Origin: Oceanobacillus manasiensis
GTDB lineage: Bacteria; Bacillota; Bacilli; Bacillales; Amphibacillaceae
Length of the DNA stretch: 64,000 nucleotides
Direction: 5' to 3'
NCBI RefSeq assembly: GCF_000724085.1
Contig: NZ_CCDL010000002.1
Location: forward strand, 496,001 to 560,000
In this document: piece by piece, positions 8,020 to 17,865 of the stretch
Layout of the letters: every line of letters starts with the position of its first letter
Numbering within the stretch: position 1 is the first letter of the stretch
Notes under the pieces: generated by a model
What the model was told of the DNA's origin: nothing
Databases searched by the model: none
What the model saw: the letters and a program-made list of their open reading frames with translations, nothing else
Translations under genes and position numbers: made by a program

Positions 8020-11000
8020 TCAATCCTTTGTAATTTGATTCGTTAAGATGCGTTCCATTTTCTGAATTTTTTCTGTCAGTACTTCCGTGTCCAATGGGGA
8101 GGTTAACATGGCAAGGGAATCCTCCACATACTGTGTGACTTTCATATGGAGATCCTTTTGTACTCTTGTTACATTTTCTTCCCATTGCCTTGTATATTGT
8201 TTTTCCAACAGTCCTTTCATTTCGTCTAAATAAGCTGATGCTAGAGGGCGAATCTGTTGGAAAAGAGCTTCCTTCATTTGTTCTTTTTCATTCTTTGCAA
8301 AGAAAGCTTTCGTGCCCCTGTATGTTGCTAACACAGCATGAAAATCTCTTGTGCTTACAGACTGAAGCCCTTTGTTGAGTGTTGGTGTCTCTAGATGAAT
8401 TGTATCTAAATCAGCTATACGGAATTGGGTATCTTGTTCATTCAATTTCGTATAGAGTTCCTGATAGACTTCATGAAGTAGCTTATTCAACAATGCTTCA
8501 ATCCTTAACGACACCGCTTGTATTTCCTGTAGTAGTTCAAACGCCGTATAGTCAAGGAGCTGCTGCAACGCCACCTTTAGTTCTGACTGTGCAGTCTTTC
8601 CGGACTGAGTAATGGTAGTAGGATTAAATGTTTCCTTAAACATGTCATGAAATCGAATCCCAAACCGTTCTAGTACATGAAATAACTGTTTGCTTATTTT
8701 TTGCTGAATTTGCCGAGACAGAACATCTGTTTCATATACTTTGATAACCTTTTCCATCTCATGCTTTTTACGAGAAATAGCTAGTTCATGTTGTTCTTTC
8801 TCTTTCTGACCCAGCTTGCTAGATTCCAATAAATGAACCAAAGCAGATTTTGCTCGCTCTATATCTCTTGTCGCTGAAGCTATCGTAAGTGAGCTTAAAT
8901 CCTGCTTAATAAAGGATTGAAATGCATTTTCAAATTGTACCATCTTTTTATTCAGTGGCACAGCCTGCCTCTTTTCTAGAAGTGACTGTTTGCTTGATAT
9001 TGGATAGAGCTTTGCAAAGCGAATTCCTAATTGATTTAATTGATCTTCCACATAGTCTGTAACAAGTTTAAGTTCTTGCTCATCTTGTGCTAGATCAGCA
9101 GCATTAACTAAAAAGAACATTTTATCAAGCTCAAATGTATCTTTAACGCGGCCAAGCTGCATAAGGAAGTTTTTATCTGCTTGAGATAACGCATGATTAT
9201 AATATGTCACATATAAAATAGCATCAGCATGTTTGATATAGGTAAAAGCAGAGTTTGTGTGCCGGGCATTAACCGAATCAGCCCCTGGTGTATCAACAAG
9301 CGTAATGCCCTGTCTTGTAATTTCACAATCATAGTAGAGATCAATGACATCAATATAACATGCTTTCTTTTCGTCCGTAACATATTGACTTAAATCGTCT
9401 AATTCGATTCGGAGTTGTCCACCAATATACCTTGCCATCCCATCATATCCATCAAGGATTGCCTGAAGGTAGGATTGGTATAATGGGTTTAATTCCTCGC
9501 TGTGTTGCAATTCATGCTTTTTCACCCAAGTTAGTAGCTCTTCAAAGTGTGCATCAGGTGGCTGAAATATCTTTAAGATCTCTAATAAGTCTTTCTCAAG
9601 GTCTGTTTTTTTCTTCAAGGTAATGTATACATCACCATGTAAAACTTTGTCCGTGATTGGATTTATCCTATTTACAGCTGCTGTAGTAGGGTTCGGGGAA
9701 ACAGGCAGCACATGATTTCCAAGTAATGCGTTAGCAAAAGAAGATTTCCCCGCGCTAAAAGCACCAAATAACGCCACCGTGTAAGATCGGTCTTCCAAAC
9801 GCACTTTTTTCTGTCGAAGGTCTTCGAGGAGATGTTTAACACCTGGTACATCTTCTAATACCTTCATTGTCTCTTCCAATTGAGGGAGAACATTTTCTTG
9901 GCTAGATGTACGCTTTTCACCAGGTTGCTTCTCTATTTCCTTTTCTACATTCTCTTTTTGTATAGAATAATTTTGATCTGCTGCCAAAGTTTGCTTCCAT
10001 TTCACTTTTCGCTTTAAATGGGCATTTTCAAGAGATTCACTGGATTTGAAGAAAGGCTGGTCTGTTTCTAATTGTGTACGAACCCATTCTTTTTTTTCAG
10101 CAAGCTCTCTTTCTAACCTCAGAGTGCCTTCCCTAGCAGATGCTTCCCTCTCAAGCTCACTGATGTCCCTTTCCCATTCCTTTACCTGCCTGCTATATTG
10201 CTCCGTTAAAGCCTCTTTTACTTGGTCCGTGAGGATTTTTGCTCTACCTTTGTATTTAGATTTGATATCTGATGATACATCGTTTGTGTAATTTAATAAA
10301 TAATCCCCGTTCAACGTTGCGCCTGTTTTCATCAAACGGATTAGATCTTTATCTGTATAATTTACTGCGATGTCTTGGATCTTTTGGAAAAGAACAGTAT
10401 CATGTATCTGATATTGGGATAAAATTGCGGATAGCTTTTCCTTCAACCGCCATTCAATTGAGGACTTAACCGACTTATTTAACTCCTCTAAAAAAGCAAA
10501 AAGTCTCGCTTCCTGTTCTGCCTTCGTTTTTTTCTTCGAATTGAAAAGACCTACCTTATAATCAGGCTGGTGAGAAGCAAGAAATTGTTCAGCCTTTTCT
10601 CTTAGGGTAGCTGGCATAAGATATGCATTTTTAATTGTCTGCTGTGTTTCTATCATTAATTGATCCTGAATATGTTCTGGCCTCTCTGTTAATGCATCCT
10701 TTTGTTCAATGAGGTAATGCTTCTTTTGTTGGATTTCCTCAAGAGAATGCTTTTGGTCAGTAAACGGCATTCTTTCTCCATATAGGCTATCAAGATAGTC
10801 TTCATGTGCTCGGACGAGCGTCTCTAGCGAATGGTCGGTCGTGTCATAGGCTTTTGGCTCATTTCCAATTAAGTCGTTAATAGTCTTTTTAAGGACTGAA
10901 AATTCGTTGCGAATAGCAGCACCGTTCGTTAAGGAAGAGTAAAATATACGTTGGGGTAATATGCCCCACTGTTCAAACGTTTGTTTGATACTCTCCTCAA

Positions 11001-11652
11001 ATGAAGCAAATGAAAGCTCTGATTCGTCATGTTTATCAATCTGATTAATGACCACATAATATGGAATACGTTTGTCTTGAAGCGACTCCAGAAATTGTAA
11101 ATTGACTTCTGATTGCACATGATTGTAATCCATAATATAAAAAACTACATCAACCAAATGCATAGCAGATTCTGTCATAAGACGGTCGGCATCATCCGCT
11201 GCATCAATTCCTGGTGTATCCATAATAACTGTTCCTTTTGGAAGCCCGCCCTGTTTTAAACGTATATCAAGCTGCTTTATTTTATCTCTATCCTTTGAAT
11301 ATTGCTTAATCAATTCGAGGTCATATGGTTCTTCTATTTCTAGAACCTCGCCATTATGATAGTGGACCCGAATATAGCCATCCCCATGAGAAATGGTCAC
11401 GATATTTGCACTTGTTGGTACAGGACTTTTTGGAAGGAGATCCTCATTTAAAAGCGCATTAGTCATAGAGGACTTACCAGCAGAAAAGTGACCAGCAAAA
11501 CTAATGACAAACTGATCGTTCTGTTGTTTTTCATAGAGATCGAGCAACTTCTCCGCATTTATATTATCTTTTTGGTCAACAAAATAGTGATATAAGGAAG
11601 CCATTCTTTGTATTACCAACTGTTTTTCTTCTTTTTGCATGAGCAATTTCAT
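8020..11652 (-). CDS. dynA: Two-headed bacterial dynamin-like GTPase DynA
   Basis: A 1210-aa membrane-remodelling GTPase formed from two fused dynamin units. The first P-loop is GHFSAGKSS (54-62) with switch DTPGID near 146; the second P-loop, FGAFSAGKSS, lies near residue 630 with its own DTPGAD. Long coiled-coil helical segments follow each G domain. In B. subtilis DynA (YpbR, 1193 aa) tethers and fuses membranes and aids tolerance to phage and membrane damage. The adjacent ypcP matches the B. subtilis pairing. The start is uncertain: the first ATG is only 2 nt from AAAGGG, and a second in-frame ATG lies five codons on. Confidence 0.93.
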   Translation of the reverse strand: MKLLMQKEEKQLVIQRMASLYHYFVDQKDNINAEKLLDLYEKQQNDQFVISFAGHFSAGKSSMTNALLNEDLLPKSPVPTSANIVTISHGDGYIRVHYHNGEVLEIEEPYDLELIKQYSKDRDKIKQLDIRLKQGGLPKGTVIMDTPGIDAADDADRLMTESAMHLVDVVFYIMDYNHVQSEVNLQFLESLQDKRIPYYVVINQIDKHDESELSFASFEESIKQTFEQWGILPQRIFYSSLTNGAAIRNEFSVLKKTINDLIGNEPKAYDTTDHSLETLVRAHEDYLDSLYGERMPFTDQKHSLEEIQQKKHYLIEQKDALTERPEHIQDQLMIETQQTIKNAYLMPATLREKAEQFLASHQPDYKVGLFNSKKKTKAEQEARLFAFLEELNKSVKSSIEWRLKEKLSAILSQYQIHDTVLFQKIQDIAVNYTDKDLIRLMKTGATLNGDYLLNYTNDVSSDIKSKYKGRAKILTDQVKEALTEQYSRQVKEWERDISELEREASAREGTLRLERELAEKKEWVRTQLETDQPFFKSSESLENAHLKRKVKWKQTLAADQNYSIQKENVEKEIEKQPGEKRTSSQENVLPQLEETMKVLEDVPGVKHLLEDLRQKKVRLEDRSYTVALFGAFSAGKSSFANALLGNHVLPVSPNPTTAAVNRINPITDKVLHGDVYITLKKKTDLEKDLLEILKIFQPPDAHFEELLTWVKKHELQHSEELNPLYQSYLQAILDGYDGMARYIGGQLRIELDDLSQYVTDEKKACYIDVIDLYYDCEITRQGITLVDTPGADSVNARHTNSAFTYIKHADAILYVTYYNHALSQADKNFLMQLGRVKDTFELDKMFFLVNAADLAQDEQELKLVTDYVEDQLNQLGIRFAKLYPISSKQSLLEKRQAVPLNKKMVQFENAFQSFIKQDLSSLTIASATRDIERAKSALVHLLESSKLGQKEKEQHELAISRKKHEMEKVIKVYETDVLSRQIQQKISKQLFHVLERFGIRFHDMFKETFNPTTITQSGKTAQSELKVALQQLLDYTAFELLQEIQAVSLRIEALLNKLLHEVYQELYTKLNEQDTQFRIADLDTIHLETPTLNKGLQSVSTRDFHAVLATYRGTKAFFAKNEKEQMKEALFQQIRPLASAYLDEMKGLLEKQYTRQWEENVTRVQKDLHMKVTQYVEDSLAMLTSPLDTEVLTEKIQKMERILTNQITKD

Positions 11653-11725
11653 GACCCTTTCTTTAGAACATTCTCCATCATCATTATACGCCCTTTAAGC
11701 TCGATTATCTACACCAGCTTATGAC

Positions 11726-12196
11726 TTACTCATCAACAGCTTGATCAATTAATTGTGTTGTAATATAACGAATTAAATCTCCGCGGCTGATTACCCCAAT
11801 GACCCTATTAGCCGGGTTTACGACTGGTACCTTTTTGATATGATGTTTCGAGAAAACATCCATTGCTTCATCAATCGGACTTTTTGGATTAACTGTAAAA
11901 ATATTCTTCTGCATGATTTCTTTTACTGGTCGATTCAATGAATAGCGCAAACGGTCAGTAAGATCTGCCTGCTCACTAACTAAAATTAAGGAAAAGATGT
12001 CATAAACCGTTCTTCCTTTTGGTTGTATATGCCTTATTACATCACCATCTGTGACCATTCCGAGTAGCTTGCCTTCCTCGTCGACAACTGGGACACCAGT
12101 AATTTTATGGTGGACAAGCTTTTCAAGAAGTGACTTAATGGTTGTTTCTTTGCTAACACTAATAACGTCTCTAATCATAAACTCTTCAATAATCAT
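11726..12196 (-). CDS. CBS-domain pair protein
   Basis: A 156-aa protein with little beyond two CBS motifs: one at about 1-65 (MIRDVISVSKETT...ITGVPVVDEEGKLLGMVTDGDV as separate conserved blocks) and one at about 92-150 (MQKNIFTVN...KKVPVVN...GVISRGDLIRYI). Paired CBS motifs form a Bateman module that binds adenosine nucleotides. Stand-alone pairs usually act as energy sensors or modulate a partner; no partner is evident here. The ATG is preceded by GGAGG. It lies 73 bp upstream of dynA on the same strand and may be co-transcribed with it. Confidence 0.8.
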   Translation of the reverse strand: MIIEEFMIRDVISVSKETTIKSLLEKLVHHKITGVPVVDEEGKLLGMVTDGDVIRHIQPKGRTVYDIFSLILVSEQADLTDRLRYSLNRPVKEIMQKNIFTVNPKSPIDEAMDVFSKHHIKKVPVVNPANRVIGVISRGDLIRYITTQLIDQAVDE

Positions 12197-12341
12197 TATG
12201 TACCCTCCATCTCATAGTTCTGTTACGGTTTATTATTCTATTTTTTCTTGGAATGTCAAACACTAGCCATTTAAATTATTCTTTTTATTGTTTGTTTACA
12301 TAATACTATTATGGTCTACTACATTACTCCATATGTTTGTC

Positions 12342-12824
12342 CTATCTAGGATATAAGATATCAATTTTTTCAATTTTTCCGATTTGCATTGGGTAGCTTT
12401 CTTGAATCGGTCCATTCGCCTCCACTGAAATATAATCTCCATTCTCTATACCATTAGCGGCATTGTCATGAATTGTAATAAGCTTCAACCCATTAATCTC
12501 TTCAAAATAGTCATTATAACTTTGTTCATTAACGTCATCACTCTGTGTCATCTCAAAAAAATCTTCGTAGTAACTTTTAAAATGGTTGTCCATATGATAA
12601 AAGTATATATCCTCGGCATCATTACTCATTTTTTCTCTTTCATCTAAAAATCCAAAATAGTAATACCCCTTTAATTCAATTTGATGCTGTTGGCTACCAC
12701 CTGTATTAGGTATATCTTCAGAATCATTTTGACCTTTATTGTTATAACTATTTGAGTCAATTACTAATAATACTGTGCTTAATATAATGATAAAACTAAA
12801 AGCAACAAACAGTAACTTCTTCAT
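12342..12824 (-). CDS. Exported or membrane-anchored protein with DUF3221-like C-terminus
   Basis: A 160-aa protein with a basic start (MKK) and one hydrophobic helix (about 4-23), then a polar Asn/Asp-rich stretch. No lipobox cysteine is present, so it is either cleaved and secreted or anchored by the helix. The C-terminal part ends in GDYISVEANGPIQESYPMQ then IEKIDIL, which resembles the small OB-like DUF3221 family common in Bacillaceae. The function of that family is unknown. The ATG follows GGGAGGG. Neighbours give no clue. Confidence 0.6.
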   Translation of the reverse strand: MKKLLFVAFSFIIILSTVLLVIDSNSYNNKGQNDSEDIPNTGGSQQHQIELKGYYYFGFLDEREKMSNDAEDIYFYHMDNHFKSYYEDFFEMTQSDDVNEQSYNDYFEEINGLKLITIHDNAANGIENGDYISVEANGPIQESYPMQIGKIEKIDILYPR

Positions 12825-12985
12825 AAAAACCCTCCCTATAATTAAATTAGTCTCTTATTTCAAAGTACAGTCTTCATTTTAATTAAAGCACTTTTTGGAT
12901 TTAGTTATGAATATGTCGTTTTAATCTCCTTAATGGAGGCTCATTTAAATTCTTCGCCACTACAGCCATAACTTCGCAACTTAAA

Positions 12986-13015
12986 AACCAGAGGGGATAT
13001 GTGCCACCTCTGGTT
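12986..13015 (-). terminator. Terminator of the yng (leucine/isovalerate) operon
   Basis: A 9-bp perfect stem (AACCAGAGG / CCTCTGGTT) just past the carboxyltransferase stop, followed on the minus strand by TTTTAAG. Confidence 0.75.
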
Positions 13016-13026
13016 AAATGCTTTTC

Positions 13027-14556
13027 TTATACAGGATAAACTCCGTGCTTTCTTTCTGTGAATGTCACATTTTTAGATTCATAAAGAGTAAAACGATTGG
13101 ACAGTTCTTCTCTTAAATTTTCAGGATCCACCACATCATCCACAATCATTTCTGAAGCCATCCGGTAAATGTCAATATTATCTTTATACTCATCTTGTTT
13201 CTCCTTAATAAAAGCAGGTCTTTCAGACTCAGGTAGTTCTGCGATCTTATTTGCATAGACCGCATTCACAGCAGCTTCTGGTCCCATGACTGCAATATGA
13301 GCTGTCGGCAATGCAATACAGCTATCCGGTTCAAATGCTGGACCTGCCATTGCATACAAACCAGCTCCATATGCTTTTCTGACAATAACAGATATTTTAG
13401 GAACAGTTGCTTCACTCATCGTTGCAACCATTTTAGCCCCATGTCGTATGATCCCAGCCCGCTCCACTTTCGTACCAATCATAAAGCCAGGTACATCCAC
13501 TAAAAATAAGAGCGGAATATGAAAGGCGTCACATAACTGAACAAACTTTGCAGACTTATCTGCTGAGTCAGGAAAAAGTACTCCACCCTTTACCTTAGGT
13601 TGATTGGCAATAATACCAATTGGTTTGCCATCAATTCTTGCTAATGCTGTAATTAGTTCAGGAGCAAACTTCTTCTTTATTTCACAAAGGCTATCCTCAT
13701 CGATTAATTTATCAATCAAGTCATACATGTTAAATGGCGCATTTTGGTTTTCCGGAATAATATCTGTTACAGACTTTTCTATGAATTTCGCTTCTCTTGT
13801 TTCAGTTGCCTTAGGGTTTTGCCTAAAGTTAGTAGGAAAATAGCTTAAGTATTTTCTAGAAAATGATATAGCCTCTTGCTCCGTTTGAACCAACACATCG
13901 CCTACCCCAGAAACACTGCAATGCATGTTGGCTCCCCCCATTTCTTCAAGGCTCACTTTTTCTCCAATTACTTTTTCAGCCATTCTTGGTGATCCAAGAT
14001 ACATAGAAGCATTGCCATCGACCATGACTACAATATCACAAAATGCAGGGATATATGCTCCGCCAGCTGCTGAAGGACCAAATAACAAGCATACTTGAGG
14101 AACGCGTCCCGACAGTTTAATTTGATTATGGAAGATCCGCCCCGCTCCCCTTCTTCCTGGGAACATTTCTACCTGATCCGTAATTCTCGCTCCAGCTGAA
14201 TCTACTAAATAAAGCATTGGAATTTCCAACTTCATTGCGGTCTCTTGTATACGAAGGATTTTCTCAACCGTTCGTTTTCCCCATGAACCCGCCTTAACTG
14301 TGGAATCATTTGCCATAACACAAACCGCTTCACCGTTAATTCTTCCAATTCCTGTTACCACTCCATCTGAAGGGAGCGTATCATCCATACAATTGGCAAA
14401 AAAGGCGTCCTCTATTTTTACCCCTTCATCAAATAGCAATGCAAGCCGTTCTCGGACGAATAATTTCCCCTTTTCTTCATTTTGTTTGTGGTACTTTTCC
14501 TTGCCACCACTTTTTATCGACTCGATTTTTTGGTTTAACGTATCTCTATAATCCAT
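13027..14556 (-). CDS. yngE: Acyl-CoA carboxylase carboxyltransferase subunit (methylcrotonyl-CoA carboxylase beta type)
   Basis: At 509 aa this has the size and fold of MccB/PccB carboxyltransferases, with two crotonase-like halves. The first half contains AGARITDQVEMFPG and SAAGGAYIPAF; the second contains the FLVDVPGFMIG block and KAYGAGLYAMAGPAF. It would move carboxyl from carboxybiotin to an acyl-CoA. Because the operon also encodes a hydratase and an HMG-CoA lyase, 3-methylcrotonyl-CoA is the likeliest acceptor (inference). Last gene of the operon, 19 bp after the hydratase gene, ending at a terminator. The start has AGGAGGG upstream. Confidence 0.9.
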   Translation of the reverse strand: MDYRDTLNQKIESIKSGGKEKYHKQNEEKGKLFVRERLALLFDEGVKIEDAFFANCMDDTLPSDGVVTGIGRINGEAVCVMANDSTVKAGSWGKRTVEKILRIQETAMKLEIPMLYLVDSAGARITDQVEMFPGRRGAGRIFHNQIKLSGRVPQVCLLFGPSAAGGAYIPAFCDIVVMVDGNASMYLGSPRMAEKVIGEKVSLEEMGGANMHCSVSGVGDVLVQTEQEAISFSRKYLSYFPTNFRQNPKATETREAKFIEKSVTDIIPENQNAPFNMYDLIDKLIDEDSLCEIKKKFAPELITALARIDGKPIGIIANQPKVKGGVLFPDSADKSAKFVQLCDAFHIPLLFLVDVPGFMIGTKVERAGIIRHGAKMVATMSEATVPKISVIVRKAYGAGLYAMAGPAFEPDSCIALPTAHIAVMGPEAAVNAVYANKIAELPESERPAFIKEKQDEYKDNIDIYRMASEMIVDDVVDPENLREELSNRFTLYESKNVTFTERKHGVYPV

Positions 14557-14575
14557 ATCTGCCCTCCTGCTTATA

Positions 14576-15355
14576 CTAATGTCCTTTGAATTGTGGTTTT
14601 CTCTTTTCTTTAAATGCAGTAAGTCCTTCTATTCGGTCCTTTGTAGGTATCGTATTCTGATATGCCAAGTGTTCTACCCTTAACGCTGTTCTAATATCTA
14701 CCTGCATACCAGCATCAATGGCAAGCTTTGCCTGGCGTATGGCGATCGGTCCATTTGAGGCAATTTTTCTTGCCATTTCTGTTGCCTTCTCAATTACATT
14801 TTCCGGCTCCGTTATCTCTTCTACTAATCCGAGCCTATATGCTTCAGAGGCACTAATCGGATTACCTGTGTAAATTAATCTTTTTGCCTGGCCCGGTCCG
14901 ATTAAACGTGGTAAGCGTTGGGTACCTCCAGCTCCAGGAATGATTGCCAAACTAGTTTCTGTCAGTCCCAATTTAGCTTGATTTCCAGCTATTCTTATAT
15001 CACTGGCTAATGCAAGTTCCAATCCTCCACCATAAGCAGCCCCATTTATTGCCGCTATAATTGGTATAGGTAGGTTTTCTAGTGCTGTGATGGTTTCTCC
15101 GATATAGTTTACTGCTTGCATGACTTGGGTTTCTGTCATTTCTTTACGTTCCTTCAAATCAGCTCCAGCACAAAATGCTTTATGGCCAGCCCCTGTGACA
15201 ATGAGACAACGAATAGAAGGTGATTGACTTATTAAGCGAATATGTTCACTCAATTCATCAAGAAGTTCTCTTGATAAAGCGTTTGCCGCTTTTGGCCTAT
15301 TGAGGGTAATAACCCCTATGCTTTCGTCTATAAGATGATAGGTTGTAACGCTCAT
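14576..15355 (-). CDS. yngF: Enoyl-CoA hydratase/isomerase family, probable 3-methylglutaconyl-CoA hydratase
   Basis: This 259-aa crotonase-family enzyme has the oxyanion-hole segments AFCAGADLKE and NGAAYGGGLELALASDIRIA, and the catalytic Glu region ETSLAIIPGAGGTQRLPR. Crotonases add water across acyl-CoA double bonds. In this operon the fitting substrate is 3-methylglutaconyl-CoA, giving HMG-CoA for the neighbouring lyase (inference). The gene lies 14 bp from the lyase gene and has GGAGG before its ATG. Confidence 0.9.
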   Translation of the reverse strand: MSVTTYHLIDESIGVITLNRPKAANALSRELLDELSEHIRLISQSPSIRCLIVTGAGHKAFCAGADLKERKEMTETQVMQAVNYIGETITALENLPIPIIAAINGAAYGGGLELALASDIRIAGNQAKLGLTETSLAIIPGAGGTQRLPRLIGPGQAKRLIYTGNPISASEAYRLGLVEEITEPENVIEKATEMARKIASNGPIAIRQAKLAIDAGMQVDIRTALRVEHLAYQNTIPTKDRIEGLTAFKEKRKPQFKGH

Positions 15356-15369
15356 AGATACCTCCGCTA

Positions 15370-16263
15370 CTAACTATTTAATAGTTTCATTTGATGGCTT
15401 GAAAGTGCCGGTACATGCTGTGAAATATAAGTTGCTGCTTCACTAACTTTCTCTGAATTTATGCCTGTGTGAACACCCATTCGATGTAACATATATAAAA
15501 GATCCTCTGTTGCTAAATTCCCTGATGCCCCTTTTGCATAAGGACATCCACCAAGACCTCCGACCGTGCTATCAAACTTGGAAATACCTAAGTTCATTGC
15601 CGTAATTACGTTAGCCAAAGCCGTCCCTCTTGTATCGTGAAAATGCATCGCGATACGATCTTTAGGAAAATGATTTAGTAACGCTTTGGTAACATTCTCT
15701 ACATGTAAAGGGTCTGCAACGCCAATAGTATCGCCAATAGATAATTCTTGCACTCCCATTTCTAATAACTTGTCACAGATAAAAAGAACCTGGTCGATAG
15801 AAGTCTCCCCTTCATATGGACAACCGAACACAGTAGAAATATAGCCTCTGAGCTGTTTTCGATTTTGTACAGCCTCGTTTGCTACTTTATCAATAATAGG
15901 AATTGTATCTGCAATGGTTTTATTTACGTTTTTTAGATTATGCGTCTCACTAGCTGATATAAAAACACATACTTCATCTATGTCTACCTCTAGTGCCCTC
16001 TCCAGCCCTCTCTGATTTGGGACAAGGGCAGCATACGTAACATTAGGGTCCCGTTTAATCCTTTTCGCAACCTCTGTTGCATCTTTTAACTGTGGAATCC
16101 ATTCTGGTCGGACAAAGGAAGATATTTCGATATAGGACATTCCAGTTTCACTTAATAAATTAATCCATTCTACTTTTGCGTCTAGCGGAACAACCGTTCG
16201 CTCATTTTGCAATCCATCCCTTGGACCAACTTCTTTAATTGTCACCTCTGGTGGAAAGTTCAT
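15370..16263 (-). CDS. yngG: Hydroxymethylglutaryl-CoA lyase
   Basis: A TIM-barrel HMGL-like enzyme of 297 aa that splits HMG-CoA into acetyl-CoA and acetoacetate. The N-terminal GPRDGLQNE motif carries metal and substrate residues. MHFHDTRG gives metal-binding histidines, and GGCPYAKGASGN is the flexible-loop signature containing the active-site cysteine. The start is set at the ATG encoding MNFPPE, 6 nt after GGAGGG; the in-frame TTG two codons earlier abuts the ribosome-binding site. It completes the leucine-type pathway. Confidence 0.93.
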   Translation of the reverse strand: MNFPPEVTIKEVGPRDGLQNERTVVPLDAKVEWINLLSETGMSYIEISSFVRPEWIPQLKDATEVAKRIKRDPNVTYAALVPNQRGLERALEVDIDEVCVFISASETHNLKNVNKTIADTIPIIDKVANEAVQNRKQLRGYISTVFGCPYEGETSIDQVLFICDKLLEMGVQELSIGDTIGVADPLHVENVTKALLNHFPKDRIAMHFHDTRGTALANVITAMNLGISKFDSTVGGLGGCPYAKGASGNLATEDLLYMLHRMGVHTGINSEKVSEAATYISQHVPALSSHQMKLLNS

Positions 16264-16286
16264 GTACAACCCTCCTTCTAATCAGC

Positions 16287-16496
16287 TTATTCAATTACAG
16301 CCAGAACGTCTCCTTCGTTTACAAAATCGCCTTCTGCAACATTTAACTTCTGCAAGGTACCTGTTTTTTCTGCGGGTATTGGTATCTCCATCTTCATTGA
16401 CTCCAGAATGATAACGTCCTCTCCCTCGTTCACAGAGTCACCTTGCGCTACATTTATTTTCCATACACTTCCTGCCATGCTTGCTTTTAATTCCAT
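16287..16496 (-). CDS. yngHB: Stand-alone biotin carboxyl carrier protein
   Basis: At only 69 aa this is a bare biotinyl domain. It has the ESMKME signature with the biotinylated lysine at K35, flanked by the two half-repeats of the lipoyl/biotinyl fold. The carboxylase it serves is encoded either side: biotin carboxylase upstream and carboxyltransferase further down. In many bacteria this domain is fused to the carboxylase; here, as in B. subtilis YngHB, it is separate. The ATG follows AAGGAGG. It would be a substrate of the BirA ligase. Confidence 0.93.
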   Translation of the reverse strand: MELKASMAGSVWKINVAQGDSVNEGEDVIILESMKMEIPIPAEKTGTLQKLNVAEGDFVNEGDVLAVIE

Positions 16497-16509
16497 TTAC
16501 AATTCCTCC

Positions 16510-17865
16510 TTATTTTGCATTAATATTAGGTATATAGTGTTCTTGAACATATGCTGTTGTGACATTGCCTTTTCTGAAGATTTCATCCTCGGAAATGTAC
16601 TGAAGCATCGGTAAGTTCGTTTTTATTCCAACTACTCTATATGTTTGCAACGCTTTTGTTAGTTTGGCAATTGCATCCTGTCGATCCGTTCCATGTATAA
16701 TAAGCTTTGCGATCATCGGATCATAGAAGTGGGTTATATCACTCGGCCCCGTAATTGCTGGTTCATTACGTGCATAATCTTCGTTAGGAAATGTTATCTG
16801 GCTTACATGTCCTGGTGAAGGCATAAATGTAACTGGATCCTCTGCATAAATACGCACTTCAATGGCGTGCCCATTCGTATAGATATCTTTTTGGGAAATG
16901 TCCAAAGATTCACCTGCAGCAATTTTAATCTGTTTTTCCACAATATCGATCCCTGTTATTTCCTCAGAGACAGGGTGTTCTACTTGGACTCGGGTATTCA
17001 TCTCAAGAAAATAAAAGTTTTCCTTGTTATCAACTAAAAACTCTATTGTACCTGCATTGGTGTATTCAAGCGCCTTGGCTGCATTGATTGCAGCTTCCGT
17101 CATGCGTCTCCTTGTTTCTTCAGAGATAAAAGTGGACGGCGCTTCTTCTACTACCTTTTGATTACGACGTTGGATAGAACAATCTCGCTCAAATAAATGG
17201 ATCACATTCCCATTGTGATCTGCTAGAATCTGTACTTCTATATGTCTAGCATTCTTAAGTTTCTTTTCCAAAAACATGTCGCCGTTCCCAAAAAATGTTT
17301 TAGCACGTTTTGCATTACTTTCAAAAGCACGAACTAACTCCTCATCGTTTTCAACAACTTGCATACCAATTCCTCCACCACCAGCAGATGCCTTCAGCAT
17401 AATGGGATACCCAATATCTTGTGCGGCATTTAATGCTTCTTCTGCTGTAGCAAGCGCCTCCTTTGTTCCAGGGATTGTTGGTACCCCAGCCTTTTCCATT
17501 AACTGCCTTGCTAGCACTTTACTTCCCATTTGTTTCATTACAGAGGCTTTAGGACCGATAAATGTAATTCCTGCTTCTTCACATTTCCCTGCGAACTGAT
17601 CGCTTTCACTTAAGAAACCATATCCTGGATGTATCGCATCCACCTTTGCCTGCTTAGCTATAGAAATTATTTTTTCAGCATTTAAATAGCTTTCATTTAC
17701 TCTTGGTGGTCCAATTAAATAACACTCATCAGCCATTTTTGTAAAATCTGCTTTTTGGTCAGCTTCCGAATAAACTGCCACAGTCGTAATGTTCATTTGC
17801 TTACAAGTTCGAATTATTCTAGCAGCAATTTCCCCTCTATTTGCTATCAGTACCTTTTTAATCAT
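16510..17865 (-). CDS. yngH: Biotin carboxylase subunit of an acyl-CoA carboxylase
   Basis: A 451-aa ATP-grasp enzyme that carboxylates biotin with bicarbonate and ATP. The pre-ATP-grasp block starts IANRGEIAARII. The glycine-rich ATP loop KASAGGGGIGMQ, the ERDCSIQRRNQK segment and EMNTRVQVEHPVSE are all intact. It resembles AccC but belongs with this operon's dedicated carboxylase. The gene overlaps the acyl-CoA synthetase gene by 4 bp (ATGA type), implying coupled translation, and is followed by the biotin carrier after 13 bp. Confidence 0.93.
   Translation of the reverse strand: MIKKVLIANRGEIAARIIRTCKQMNITTVAVYSEADQKADFTKMADECYLIGPPRVNESYLNAEKIISIAKQAKVDAIHPGYGFLSESDQFAGKCEEAGITFIGPKASVMKQMGSKVLARQLMEKAGVPTIPGTKEALATAEEALNAAQDIGYPIMLKASAGGGGIGMQVVENDEELVRAFESNAKRAKTFFGNGDMFLEKKLKNARHIEVQILADHNGNVIHLFERDCSIQRRNQKVVEEAPSTFISEETRRRMTEAAINAAKALEYTNAGTIEFLVDNKENFYFLEMNTRVQVEHPVSEEITGIDIVEKQIKIAAGESLDISQKDIYTNGHAIEVRIYAEDPVTFMPSPGHVSQITFPNEDYARNEPAITGPSDITHFYDPMIAKLIIHGTDRQDAIAKLTKALQTYRVVGIKTNLPMLQYISEDEIFRKGNVTTAYVQEHYIPNINAK

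Noticed and set aside
8166-10469. Several 60-80 codon rightward ORFs inside dynA
   Set aside because: They are shadows of the dynA coding frame with no start signals of their own.
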